Below the pieces are notes generated by a model, which saw only the letters and a list, made by a program, of their open reading frames with translations, made no database searches and was not told the origin of the DNA. Source: RYN-230 sp963793825 (GTDB lineage: Bacteria > Actinomycetota > Actinomycetes > Streptosporangiales > Streptosporangiaceae). From it: 64,000 nt of DNA. The stretch lies in contig CAWCBE010000007.1 of NCBI GenBank assembly GCA_963793825.1, forward strand, positions 496,001 to 560,000, written 5' to 3'. The translations under genes and the position numbers were made by a program. Below, piece by piece: positions 1-7,993 of this stretch (its first letter is position 1; each line of letters starts with the position of its first letter).

Positions 1-558
1 GTGCCGTCCCTCGATCCGGGTCCGCAGTTCGGGGGCGGCGATGCCGTCCGTGAGCAGCGCGCCCTCGCCCTTGACGTACTCCAGGGTGTTCGTGACGAAC
101 GCGGCCAGCTCGACGGCGATCCCGTCCTTGGCCGTCTTCATGGCCTGGGCTACCGCCTCGGCCGTCTGCACGTGCCCCTTCACCACCACGGCGGTGCCCG
201 CGTACAGCGTGTCGCCGTGCAGCCGGACCCACATCCCCTCACTGACCGCGTTGAATACCTCGGGCCCGACGTCGTCCAGCAGCGGGATCCCGGCCTCAAG
301 GAGCACCTGGGGGCCCAGGTTCGGGTACCGGCCGCTGATACTGGCCGAGGCGTTCACCACCGCGGCCACCTGCAGGCTGACCAGGGCATCCGCGCTCACC
401 TTGTCCAGGTCCTCATGGTCGATGATGGCGATCTCACCGGCGGCGAGCCGCTTGGTGAGCTGCTTGGTCCGGCGGTCCAGGCGCGCCCGGCCGGTCACAC
501 CGGGCAGGTCCTCCGGCCTGCCCCGGTGCTTAATGGGAAGCTTGAGGAACGGGGCCAT
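1..558 (-). CDS. steA: SteA-like cytokinetic-ring protein, N-terminal part (runs off the left edge)
   Basis: The minus frame is open from about 558 to the first base and gives roughly 186 residues, starting MAPFLKLPIKHRGRPED. It continues with the segments TGRARLDRRTKQLTKRL, IAIIDHEDLDKVSAD and SGRYPNLGPQVLLEAG, which resemble actinobacterial SteA proteins (thiamin-pyrophosphokinase-like fold; partner of SteB at the division septum). Three in-frame ATGs lie at 570, 561 and 558; I chose 558 because GGAGG sits five bases upstream. SteA normally has a C-terminal membrane segment, which is outside this window. It lies downstream of recN in the same direction, 185 bp away. The name rests on recalled family resemblance, not on a search. 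Confidence 0.72.
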   Translation of the reverse strand, partial: MAPFLKLPIKHRGRPEDLPGVTGRARLDRRTKQLTKRLAAGEIAIIDHEDLDKVSADALVSLQVAAVVNASASISGRYPNLGPQVLLEAGIPLLDDVGPEVFNAVSEGMWVRLHGDTLYAGTAVVVKGHVQTAEAVAQAMKTAKDGIAVELAAFVTNTLEYVKGEGALLTDGIAAPELRTRIEGRH

Positions 559-743
559 CATCGCCTCCATCCTGCCAGACGCCCGGGGCAGCTGAGGCAA
601 CACAGCCGAGCCGCGCGCTGCCCTGGCCGCCGGGGCGGCCCGCGCCCCTCAGCTGACGTTCAGGCCCTGGTCAGCTGCCGGGCCGGCCCGCGCCCGGGGC
701 GGCGGGCGGCCGCCCGGCCGTGGCCGGCCGGCCCGGCGGCCGC

Positions 744-2561
744 TCACCGCCGGGCCCGCCCGGCCGCCCCGGGCTGCGGCCCGGCGGCGGCGGCCCGTTC
801 CGCGGCGGCCGCGCTGAGCAGCTCCCCGGCGTGCGCCCGGCCGAACGCGGAATCCTCCAGGCCGGCCAGCATCCGGGACAGCTCGGTGACCCGGCCCGCG
901 TCATCCAGCCGGGTGACGCCGCTGCGGGTGACCCGGCCGTCCCCGGCCTTCTGCACCACCAGGTGGGCGTCCGCGAACGCGGCAACCTGGGGCAGGTGGG
1001 TGACCACGATCACCTGGGCCAGCCGGGCCAGCCGGGCCAGCCGGCGGCCGATCTCCACCGCGGCCTTGCCGCCCACCCCGGCGTCCACCTCGTCGAACAC
1101 GAACGTGGGTACCGGGTCGGCCCCGGCGAACACCACCTCGATGGCCAGCATCACCCGGGACAGCTCACCGCCGGAGGCCCCCTTGGCCAGCGGCAGGGCC
1201 GGCGCCCCCGGATGTGCGGCCAGCCTGAGCTCGACCTCGTCCGCGCCGTGCGGCCCGAACTCCTCCTGCGGCAGCACCGCCACCGTCACGGCCGCGTGCG
1301 GCATGGCCAGCGCGACCAGCTCGGCGGTCACGTCGGCGGAGAAGCGCTCGGCCGCCTCCTGGCGCAGCGCGGTGAGCTGGGCCGCCAGCCCGGCCACCGC
1401 CGCGGCGAGCCCGTCCGCCTCCTCGGCCAGGGCGGCGATCCGGTCGTCGGCCCCGTCCAGCTCGCCCAGGCGGCTGGCCGCCTGCTTGGCCCAGGCCAGC
1501 ACCGCGGCCAGCCCGGTGACCGCCGCGCTGCCCGGCTGCTCCCCGTCGTCACCCGCCGCCGGGGCACCCGGCACCGGGTTCCCGTAACTGCGGATCAGCC
1601 GGGTCAGGTCGGCCCGCCGCTGCTGCACCACGGCCAGGCGCGCCGGGTCCGCCTCCACCGACTGCAGGTAGGAGGCGAGCTCCGCGCCGACATCGGAGAT
1701 GAGGTAGCTGGCCTCGGACAGCCGGGCGGCCAGCCCGGCCAGCACCGGGTCGTGGCCGGCCACCGCTTCCAGCGCCTGGCTGGCCGCGCCGAGCAGTCCC
1801 ACGGCGTCGGGCAGGTCATAGGAGCCGCTGGACGCATCGCCGAGCAGCGCGTCGTGCGCCGCGGCGGCCGCGCTGTGCAGGGCGTCCGCGTTGGCCAGCC
1901 GGTCCTCCTCGGCGCGCAGCTCGGTGTCCTCGCCGTCGGCCGGCTCCGCCCGCCCGATCTCGGCCAGCCCGCGGCGCAGGTCCTCGGCCTCGGCGATCCG
2001 CTGCCGGGCCTGGCTGGTCAGCTCGGCCAGCTCGGCCTGCACCTCCCGGTGCCGCTGGTAGGCCCGCTGGTAGTCGGCGGCGACCGCGGACAGGGCCGGG
2101 CCGGCGAACCGGTCCAGCGCCTCCCGCTGGCGGCCCGGCCGGAGCAGCTGCTGCTGGTCGGCCTGGCCGTGCACGGCGACCAGGTCGTCGGCGAGGTAGG
2201 TAAGCAGCGAGACGGGCACCGAGTGACCGCCTGCGTGGGCCCGTGAGCGCCCCTCCGCGGATACCGACCGGCTCAGCAGCAGGGTGGCCCCATCGTCGTC
2301 GAGTTCACCGCCGGCCTCGATGACCTGCTGCGCGACCTTGCCGTCCGGGTCGACCCGGAGGCGGCCTTCCACCGTGGCCCGTTCCGCCCCGGGCCGGACC
2401 CGGGCGGGGTCGGCGCGGCCGCCGAACATCAGGCCGAGGCCCGTCACGACCATCGTCTTGCCGGCCCCGGTCTCGCCGGTGACGACGGTGAACCCCGGCG
2501 ATAGTTCCAGCACGGCGTCGTCGATGACGCCAAGCGCGGTGATCCGGACTTCCTCAAGCAT
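744..2561 (-). CDS. recN: DNA repair protein RecN
   Basis: A 605-residue SMC-like ATPase that acts early in recombinational double-strand-break repair. The N-terminus is MLEEVRITALGVIDDAVLEL, followed by a Walker A motif GETGAGKT near residue 36. The middle is a long Ala/Glu/Leu-rich coiled coil. The C-terminal head has the signature region LAKGASGGELSRVMLAIEVV and a Walker B-like FVFDEVDAGVGG. A longer upstream reading exists, but ATG 2561 is preferred because it aligns with the family start and overlaps the nadK stop (TGATG). Length is normal for RecN. It belongs to the tlyA-nadK-recN unit, the usual actinobacterial order. Confidence 0.95.
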   Translation of the reverse strand: MLEEVRITALGVIDDAVLELSPGFTVVTGETGAGKTMVVTGLGLMFGGRADPARVRPGAERATVEGRLRVDPDGKVAQQVIEAGGELDDDGATLLLSRSVSAEGRSRAHAGGHSVPVSLLTYLADDLVAVHGQADQQQLLRPGRQREALDRFAGPALSAVAADYQRAYQRHREVQAELAELTSQARQRIAEAEDLRRGLAEIGRAEPADGEDTELRAEEDRLANADALHSAAAAAHDALLGDASSGSYDLPDAVGLLGAASQALEAVAGHDPVLAGLAARLSEASYLISDVGAELASYLQSVEADPARLAVVQQRRADLTRLIRSYGNPVPGAPAAGDDGEQPGSAAVTGLAAVLAWAKQAASRLGELDGADDRIAALAEEADGLAAAVAGLAAQLTALRQEAAERFSADVTAELVALAMPHAAVTVAVLPQEEFGPHGADEVELRLAAHPGAPALPLAKGASGGELSRVMLAIEVVFAGADPVPTFVFDEVDAGVGGKAAVEIGRRLARLARLAQVIVVTHLPQVAAFADAHLVVQKAGDGRVTRSGVTRLDDAGRVTELSRMLAGLEDSAFGRAHAGELLSAAAAERAAAAGPQPGAAGRARR

Positions 2562-3535
2562 CAGCCGTCCGCTCCTGTTCCGGTGTCCCGGCCGGCGAGC
2601 CGGCCGCGCCACCCGGCCACCGGGAGGCCGAACTTGGCGACCAGCCGGTCGGTGAACGGGGCGCCCGCCGCTCCCGGGCCGTCGCCACCCTCGCCCGGGC
2701 CACGCAGCCGGGCCAGCAGCACCGGGAGGGCGCCGCGCCGGACCTCCACACGGGCCCCGGCGGGCAAGTCCACCCGGCGCCGCCCGTCGCACCACAGCAC
2801 CCCGGCGAATGGCTGCCCGGCCCCGGCCCCGGTGATCATCTCGACCGCCAGCACCGACCCCGGCGACACCACCATGGGGCCGGCGAACAGCGCGTGCGCA
2901 CTGATCGGGACCATCAGCAGGGCCTCCACCTCTGGCCAGACCACGGGACCGCCCGCGGAGAACGCGTACGCCGTTGAGCCGGTCGGGGTCGCGCACACCA
3001 CTCCGTCGCACCCCCACCGGGACAGCGGGCGGCCATCGACCTCCGTCACCACCTCGATCATCCGCTCGCGGGCGACCTTCTCCACGCTGGCCTCGTTCAG
3101 CGCCCAGGTGGTTGCGGTGACGGTGCCATTTTGCCGCACGGTGACGTCCACCGTCATCCGCTGCTCCACGGCGTACCGGCGCTCGATCACCCGGTCGATC
3201 ACGTCGGGCAGGTCATCGGACTCCGCCTCGGCCAGGAACCCGACGTGGCCGAGGTTCACGCCGAGCAGCGGCACCCCGGCCGGCCTGGTCATCTCGGCCA
3301 CCCGCAGCAGCGTGCCGTCGCCGCCCAGGACGATGACGACCTCCGCCTCGCGGGCCGCCGCCGGCGTGGCCGGCACCACGTCCGCGCCCGCGCAGCGCAG
3401 GTCGGCCGCCTCGGTCTCGACGACCCGCACGGCGATCCCCGCGGACAGCAGCATGTCCGCGACCAGCCGGGCACTGCCCACCGCGGCGGCCCGGCCGGTG
3501 TGCGCCATGACGAGCACGGTGCGCTTCGCTGTCAC
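2561..3535 (-). CDS. nadK: NAD kinase (ATP/polyphosphate-NAD kinase)
   Basis: A 324-residue enzyme that phosphorylates NAD to NADP. It shows the catalytic GGDGT motif (VIVLGGDGTLLRVAEMT), followed by LGVNLGHVGFLAE, then the NE motif (WALNEASVEK) and the TPTGSTAYAFSAGGPVVWP loop that binds NAD. The start is GTG at 3535, overlapping the tlyA stop as GTGA; the longer upstream reading is Arg/Pro-rich and unlike the family. The C-terminus carries about 40 extra Gly/Ala/Arg-rich residues before the stop, which overlaps recN. Confidence 0.95.
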   Translation of the reverse strand: MTAKRTVLVMAHTGRAAAVGSARLVADMLLSAGIAVRVVETEAADLRCAGADVVPATPAAAREAEVVIVLGGDGTLLRVAEMTRPAGVPLLGVNLGHVGFLAEAESDDLPDVIDRVIERRYAVEQRMTVDVTVRQNGTVTATTWALNEASVEKVARERMIEVVTEVDGRPLSRWGCDGVVCATPTGSTAYAFSAGGPVVWPEVEALLMVPISAHALFAGPMVVSPGSVLAVEMITGAGAGQPFAGVLWCDGRRRVDLPAGARVEVRRGALPVLLARLRGPGEGGDGPGAAGAPFTDRLVAKFGLPVAGWRGRLAGRDTGTGADG

Positions 3536-4332
3536 TGAGGTCCTTCCGCGATGGCCTGGTCGAGCTGGGCGGGGTCGAGGGGCGGCGCGCCGCGGCGCAG
3601 CCACAGGAAGTACTCCACGTTGCCGGCCGGCCCGGGCAGCGGGCTGGCGGTGATCCCGGCCACGCCGAGGCCATGGCGGGCCGCCGCGGCGGCCACTGAG
3701 GTGACCGCCTCGGCCCGCAGGGCCGGGTCACGCACCACCCCGCCCGCGCCCACCCGCCCCTTGCCCACCTCGAACTGCGGCTTCACCAGCAGCACGAAAT
3801 CCGCGTCCGGGGCGGCCGCGGCGGCCAGCGCGGGCAGCACCAGGCTGAGCGAGATGAACGACAGGTCCGCGGTGACCAGGCCGGGCGGCGGGGCCACCTG
3901 GTCGGGCTGCAGGTGGCGCACGTTCACCCGGTCCAGCACGGTGACCCGTTCATCGCTGCGCAGCGCCCAGGCGAGCTGGCCATACCCCACATCGACCGCG
4001 ACGACGTGGGCGGCCCCGGCCCGCAGCAGCACGTCGGTGAAGCCGCCCGTGGACGCCCCGGCATCGAGGCAGCGGCGGCCGGCCACCGGCAGGCCGCCGA
4101 ACGCGGCCAGGGCGCCGGCCAGCTTGCTGCCGCCCCGGGAGGCGTAGCCCGGGCCGGTGCCGGCGTCCCGGACCGCAATCGGCTCATCCTGGCCGACCTG
4201 GGTGGCCGTCTTACCGGCCGCCAGCCCAGCCACCATCACCCGCCCGGAACTCACCAGCTCGGCGGCGTGCTGCCGGGACCGGGCCAGCCCGCGCCGGACG
4301 AGCTCGGCGTCCAGCCGTCTCCGCGTGCTCAT
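3532..4332 (-). CDS. tlyA: TlyA family rRNA 2'-O-methyltransferase
   Basis: A 266-residue protein with an N-terminal S4 RNA-binding domain (RRRLDAELVRRGLARSRQHA to about residue 60) and an FtsJ-like methyltransferase domain. The SAM loop is CLDAGASTGGFTDVLL, followed by AVDVGYGQLAW, DLSFISLSLVLPAL and VKPQFEVGKG. TlyA enzymes 2'-O-methylate 16S and 23S rRNA, and in mycobacteria their loss gives capreomycin resistance. The stop overlaps the nadK GTG, so the two are probably translationally coupled. ATG start, normal length. Confidence 0.93.
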   Translation of the reverse strand: MSTRRRLDAELVRRGLARSRQHAAELVSSGRVMVAGLAAGKTATQVGQDEPIAVRDAGTGPGYASRGGSKLAGALAAFGGLPVAGRRCLDAGASTGGFTDVLLRAGAAHVVAVDVGYGQLAWALRSDERVTVLDRVNVRHLQPDQVAPPPGLVTADLSFISLSLVLPALAAAAAPDADFVLLVKPQFEVGKGRVGAGGVVRDPALRAEAVTSVAAAAARHGLGVAGITASPLPGPAGNVEYFLWLRRGAPPLDPAQLDQAIAEGPQ

Positions 4333-4350
4333 GCAGTGGCTGCCCGCTGG

Positions 4351-4587
4351 TCAGCGGCCGGGCGCATGGCCCGGGTCACGGGCTGCCGGGTCCGCGGTCA
4401 CCTCGAGTGCCCCCAGCGCGTCGGCCAGCGCCTCGTACATCTGGCCGAATACCGCCGGGTGCTCGTGGACCGGGAGGCCGTCCAGGTCGGCCAGCGCGCC
4501 CAGGGCTTCATCGACCCTGGCGTCGCCGGTGCTTCCCGGGGTTCCGGGGGCTGGGCCGGCCGCCTGGGCCGGGTCTTGCTGCGTCAC
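4351..4587 (-). CDS. Small conserved actinobacterial protein, function unknown
   Basis: A 78-residue acidic protein. The first 20 residues are Ala/Pro/Gly-rich. The rest, RVDEALGALADLDGLPVHEH followed by PAVFGQMYEAL, has the helical LPVxEHxxVF pattern that I recall from small proteins just upstream of tlyA in other actinobacteria. It has no membrane segment or known catalytic motif. It lies 18 bp upstream of tlyA in the same direction, so it is probably the first gene of that transcript. Confidence 0.72.
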   Translation of the reverse strand: MTQQDPAQAAGPAPGTPGSTGDARVDEALGALADLDGLPVHEHPAVFGQMYEALADALGALEVTADPAARDPGHAPGR

Positions 4588-4783
4588 GTCGCACTCCTCT
4601 CGCCAGGCGCGTCCCGCCGGGCACAGCCGCCCCGCCGCTTCCCCGCCGGGGAGTGCTGGCCTCCCCGATGAACGCTACCGCCGAGGGACGGCCACCCGGG
4701 TCAGCATCGGGTCGCGGCGCGCCCGGGCACCGGGCAGTGCGCAGGACAATGCACAATGGATCTCTCTCCCCGGGGAAGTAGAG

Positions 4784-5134
4784 GTGACCGTGGCGACTGC
4801 CGATGAGTGCCGCCGTGCGCTGGAAGCACTGGCCGGGCGGCTCTCCAAGCTGGACGCGTCCTCCCGGGCCGCCCACCTGACCGACCGCTCCATCAGCTGC
4901 ACGGTCAGCGACCTGGGCGTCACCTATGCCACGCTGCTCAGCGAGAACGGGGCCGGGCCGGTCACCGAGGTCGGCCCCGGTGATCCGCGGGCCCACGTCC
5001 GGTTCTCCGCCGCGAGTGACGACCTGATCGAGATCGCGGCCGATCCCGGGCGGTTCGGCCGGGCCTGGCTCACCGGCCGGGTCAAGGTGGATGCGAGCCT
5101 GTCCGACCTGTTCCGGCTGCGCAAGCTGCTCTAG
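4784..5134 (+). CDS. SCP2 sterol-binding-like protein
   Basis: A compact protein of about 116 residues. ECRRALEALAGRLSKLD is followed by a mixed alpha/beta stretch and ends FGRAWLTGRVKVDASLSDL then FRLRKLL. The GRAWLTGRVKVxGSLxDLxRLRxLL ending is typical of SCP2-like lipid-carrier domains in actinobacteria, where the ligand is usually unknown. Two in-frame GTG starts are possible, 4784 and 4790; a weak AGAGG five bases before 4790 favours the shorter form. It is divergent from 4351-4587 and 35 bp upstream of nei, so these two may be co-transcribed. Confidence 0.78.
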   Translation: MTVATADECRRALEALAGRLSKLDASSRAAHLTDRSISCTVSDLGVTYATLLSENGAGPVTEVGPGDPRAHVRFSAASDDLIEIAADPGRFGRAWLTGRVKVDASLSDLFRLRKLL

Positions 5135-5169
5135 CCCGGCGGCGCTACCAGGCCGAATACCCTGGGGCC

Positions 5170-5949
5170 ATGCCCGAGGGTGACACGGTCTGGCATACGG
5201 CACTGCGGCTGCGCGAGGGGCTCGGGGAGCGGGTCCTGACCCGCAGTGACTTCCGTGTCCCCCGGTACGCCACCACCGACCTGACCGGGCGCCAGGTGAC
5301 CGAGTCGGTGTCCCGGGGCAAGCACCTGCTCACCCGGGTGGACGGCGGCCTGACCGTGCACACGCACCTGAAGATGGAGGGTGCCTGGCGGGTCCGCCCG
5401 GCCAGTTTCCGGGTGGCCGACGGGCACCGGATCAGGCTGGTGCTGGCCAACGACGAGTGGCAGGCGATCGGCTACCAGCTCGGCATCGTCGAGGTGCTGC
5501 CGACCAGCCGCGAAGATGACGTGGTCGGCCATCTCGGGCCCGACCTGCTCGGCCCGGACTGGGATCCGGCCGAGGCGGTGCGCCGGCTGCTGGCGCAGCC
5601 GTCGCGCGCCGCCAGCGACGCCCTGCTCGACCAGCGCAACCTGGCCGGCATCGGCAACGTGTACCGGTGCGAGCTGCTGTTCCTGCGCGGCGTCAGCCCG
5701 TGGCGGCCGATCGGGGAGGTGGCGGACCCGGACGCCCTGGTCGGCCTGGCCCAGCGGCTGCTGGCCGCCAACAAGAACCGCATCGGGCACATCACCACCG
5801 GCGTCACGCAGCGTGGCCAGGAGCACTGGGTCTACGGCCGGGGCGGCCGGCCGTGCCGCCGGTGCGGGACCCCGGTCCGGCGCGCCGACCGGGGCGCGGA
5901 CCCGGAGGCCCGGGTCACCTTCTGGTGCCCGCACTGCCAGCCCTGGTAA
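5170..5949 (+). CDS. nei: Fpg/Nei family DNA glycosylase (endonuclease VIII-like)
   Basis: A 259-residue base-excision repair enzyme with N-glycosylase and AP-lyase activity on oxidised bases. The catalytic N-terminus MPEGDT (Pro2, Glu3) is intact, with the conserved Lys in SRGKHLL. The helix-two-turn-helix segment is QRNLAGIGNVYRCELLFL. A C-terminal zinc finger reads CRRC...CPHC. MPEGDT and the overall length fit the Nei2 branch better than Fpg (MPELPE). It sits among DNA-repair genes (recN nearby). A search would be needed to separate Nei1 from Nei2. Confidence 0.92.
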   Translation: MPEGDTVWHTALRLREGLGERVLTRSDFRVPRYATTDLTGRQVTESVSRGKHLLTRVDGGLTVHTHLKMEGAWRVRPASFRVADGHRIRLVLANDEWQAIGYQLGIVEVLPTSREDDVVGHLGPDLLGPDWDPAEAVRRLLAQPSRAASDALLDQRNLAGIGNVYRCELLFLRGVSPWRPIGEVADPDALVGLAQRLLAANKNRIGHITTGVTQRGQEHWVYGRGGRPCRRCGTPVRRADRGADPEARVTFWCPHCQPW

Positions 5950-6045
5950 GGCGGGCCCGGGCCGCTGGGCCGGTCAGGCCGGTAAAGGACGACTCGCCTG
6001 GCGGCAGCCCCCGGCCGCCAGGCGAGTGTCCCGGGACGCGCGGTC

Positions 6046-6882
6046 CTACGCGTCCCGCTTCAGGAAGACGAACGCCCCCGCGATGATCGCGATCACCGCG
6101 TAGGCCGTGAACACCGCGAACCCGGTCCACGGCGAGAACATGCCCGGCTGGCCCGGAGGCTGGACCGTGGTCCAGATCTGGCTGCCCGCGTTGAACGGGA
6201 CCCACTTGTCCACGTGGTTCTGCCAGTTCGACGGCAGGAAGTTGATCAGCACGAACAGCACGAACAGCAGCCCGATGGACGCGGTGATCGCCCCCGCGGT
6301 GTGCCGCAGCAGCGTGCCCAGGCCGAAGGCCAGCATCCCGCACACGGCCAGGAACAGCGCGCCGCCGATGACCGCGCGCAGCACGTTGGGATCACCCAGG
6401 CTGACGTTCAGGTGCTGCGAGGACAGGATGGCCTGGCCGATGAAGAACGACACGAACGTCGCGACCAGCCCGGTGGCCAGGCTGACCAGGAAGAACACCA
6501 CGCCTTTAGCCGCGAGTACGGTGCCCCGCCGCGGCTGCACGGTCAGTGAGCTGCGGATCATCCCGGTCGAGTACTCGGAGGTGATGGTCAGGGCCCCGAG
6601 CACCGTGATGATGAGCTGGCCCAGGATCAGGCCGGCCAGGCTCCGCTGGGTGGCGTCGAAGAACGGCCCGTGGTGATTACCACGCGAGACCGCGCCTACG
6701 CAGGCCAGCGCGCCGATCCCGATCGTGACCACGGTCAGGGCGATGAGTGTCCAGTAGGTGGACCGGACTGAGCGGATCTTCGTGAACTCCGAGCGGAGCG
6801 CGCCGGCGAACCCGGCCCGGCCGGATGGTGCGGCCCGCAGGGCCGGCGCGGAACTGCCCGGCAGCTGTGTCGTCGTGGCCAT
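6046..6882 (-). CDS. ABC-2 type transporter permease
   Basis: A 278-residue membrane protein with about six hydrophobic segments, for example STYWTLIALTVVTIGIGALA, VVFFLVSLATGLVATFVSFF, ITASIGLLFVLFVLINFL and FAVFTAYAVIAIIAGAFVFL. The cytoplasmic start (SEFTKIRSVRSTYW) is typical of ABC-2 permeases that accompany a CcmA-like ATPase. The stop-to-start gap to the ATPase gene is one base. The substrate cannot be told from sequence; such pairs often export drugs or antimicrobial peptides. The C-terminal FLKRDA is a usual ending for this subfamily. Confidence 0.9.
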   Translation of the reverse strand: MATTTQLPGSSAPALRAAPSGRAGFAGALRSEFTKIRSVRSTYWTLIALTVVTIGIGALACVGAVSRGNHHGPFFDATQRSLAGLILGQLIITVLGALTITSEYSTGMIRSSLTVQPRRGTVLAAKGVVFFLVSLATGLVATFVSFFIGQAILSSQHLNVSLGDPNVLRAVIGGALFLAVCGMLAFGLGTLLRHTAGAITASIGLLFVLFVLINFLPSNWQNHVDKWVPFNAGSQIWTTVQPPGQPGMFSPWTGFAVFTAYAVIAIIAGAFVFLKRDA

Positions 6883-6883
6883 G

Positions 6884-7870
6884 TCAGAGCACCTCTCCTG
6901 AGGTCACCGGCTGGGCGCTGCCGCCGGGGCCAGGCGCGCCGGGGCCGGATCCGTCGATGTCGGCGCTGGCGTGGAACTCCACGCTGGACGCGGTGAGCTC
7001 CATGAACGCCTGCTCCAGCGAGGCGTGCGCCTGGGCCAGTTCGTGCAGCCGGATGCCGCGCTCGAAGGCCAGGTCCCCGATCTGGTCCGGGGCCAGGCCC
7101 TGGACCACGAACGCGCCGTCCGGGGTGTCGGCGACGTGGCCGCCGGCCAGCGCGACCATGCTGCGCAGGTCGTCGCCCTGGGGCGTGCGGACCCGGACCG
7201 TCTGCACCGAGTTGCGGGCGATGAACTCGGCCACGGTGCAGTCGGCGATGAGCCGCCCCCGCCCGATGACCAGGAGATGATCCGCCGTGTTCTCCATCTC
7301 CGACATGAGGTGGCTGGACACGAACACGGTCCGGCCCTCCGCGGCGAGGGCCTTCATCAGGTTCCTGATCCACAGGATGCCCTCGGGGTCCAGCCCGTTG
7401 ACCGGCTCGTCGAACATGAGGATGGCCGGGTCGCCGAGCAGCGCGCCGGCGATGCCGAGGCGCTGGCCCATGCCGAGGGAGAAACCCTTCGACCGCTTCT
7501 TGGCCACGTCGCTGAGGCCGACCAGCTCGAGCACCTCGCCGACCCGGCGCGTCGGCAGGTTGTTGGTCTGGGCCAGGCAGAGCAGGTGGTTGTAGGCGCT
7601 GCGGCCGCCGTGCATCGCCTTGGCGTCCAGCAGCGCGCCCACCTCCCGCATGGGCTGGGCCAGCTCGCGGAAGTCCTTGCCGTGCACGGTGACGCTGCCC
7701 TTGCTGGGATGGTCCAGCCCCAGGATGAGCCGCATGGTGGTGGTCTTGCCCGCCCCGTTCGGGCCGAGGAACCCGGTGATCTTGCCCGGCTCCACGCTGA
7801 ATGACAGGTCGTCCACCGCGACCTTGTCCCCGTACCGCTTGGTGAGGCTGCGCGCCTCAATCATCGACAT
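6884..7870 (-). CDS. ABC transporter ATP-binding protein (DrrA/CcmA-like)
   Basis: A 328-residue ATPase. Walker A is LGPNGAGKTTTMRLILGL, the signature is KGFSLGMGQRLGIAGALLGD, Walker B is ILMFDEPVNGLDPEG and the switch His is in VFVSSHLMSEM. After about residue 220 comes a C-terminal domain of the sort found in drug or peptide exporters. The last 25 residues are a Gly/Pro/Ser-rich tail. It is the upstream partner of the permease at 6046-6882 and presumably forms a homodimeric engine for it. Confidence 0.93.
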   Translation of the reverse strand: MSMIEARSLTKRYGDKVAVDDLSFSVEPGKITGFLGPNGAGKTTTMRLILGLDHPSKGSVTVHGKDFRELAQPMREVGALLDAKAMHGGRSAYNHLLCLAQTNNLPTRRVGEVLELVGLSDVAKKRSKGFSLGMGQRLGIAGALLGDPAILMFDEPVNGLDPEGILWIRNLMKALAAEGRTVFVSSHLMSEMENTADHLLVIGRGRLIADCTVAEFIARNSVQTVRVRTPQGDDLRSMVALAGGHVADTPDGAFVVQGLAPDQIGDLAFERGIRLHELAQAHASLEQAFMELTASSVEFHASADIDGSGPGAPGPGGSAQPVTSGEVL

Positions 7871-7993
7871 GTCGTCCCTTCTGGGCCCGGGCCCGGCTGT
7901 CGCCGGCCCTCCGCACGCCAGTCTCCCAGGGAATAAGGTGCGTCACATCGGCCTCAGGGGCGACCCGCATCCCCCCGTGGGAGGACAACCCGG

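Noticed and set aside
1..1587. A 528-residue plus-strand ORF at the left edge
   Set aside because: It runs antisense to steA and recN, both of which show clear motifs; the plus reading is low complexity.
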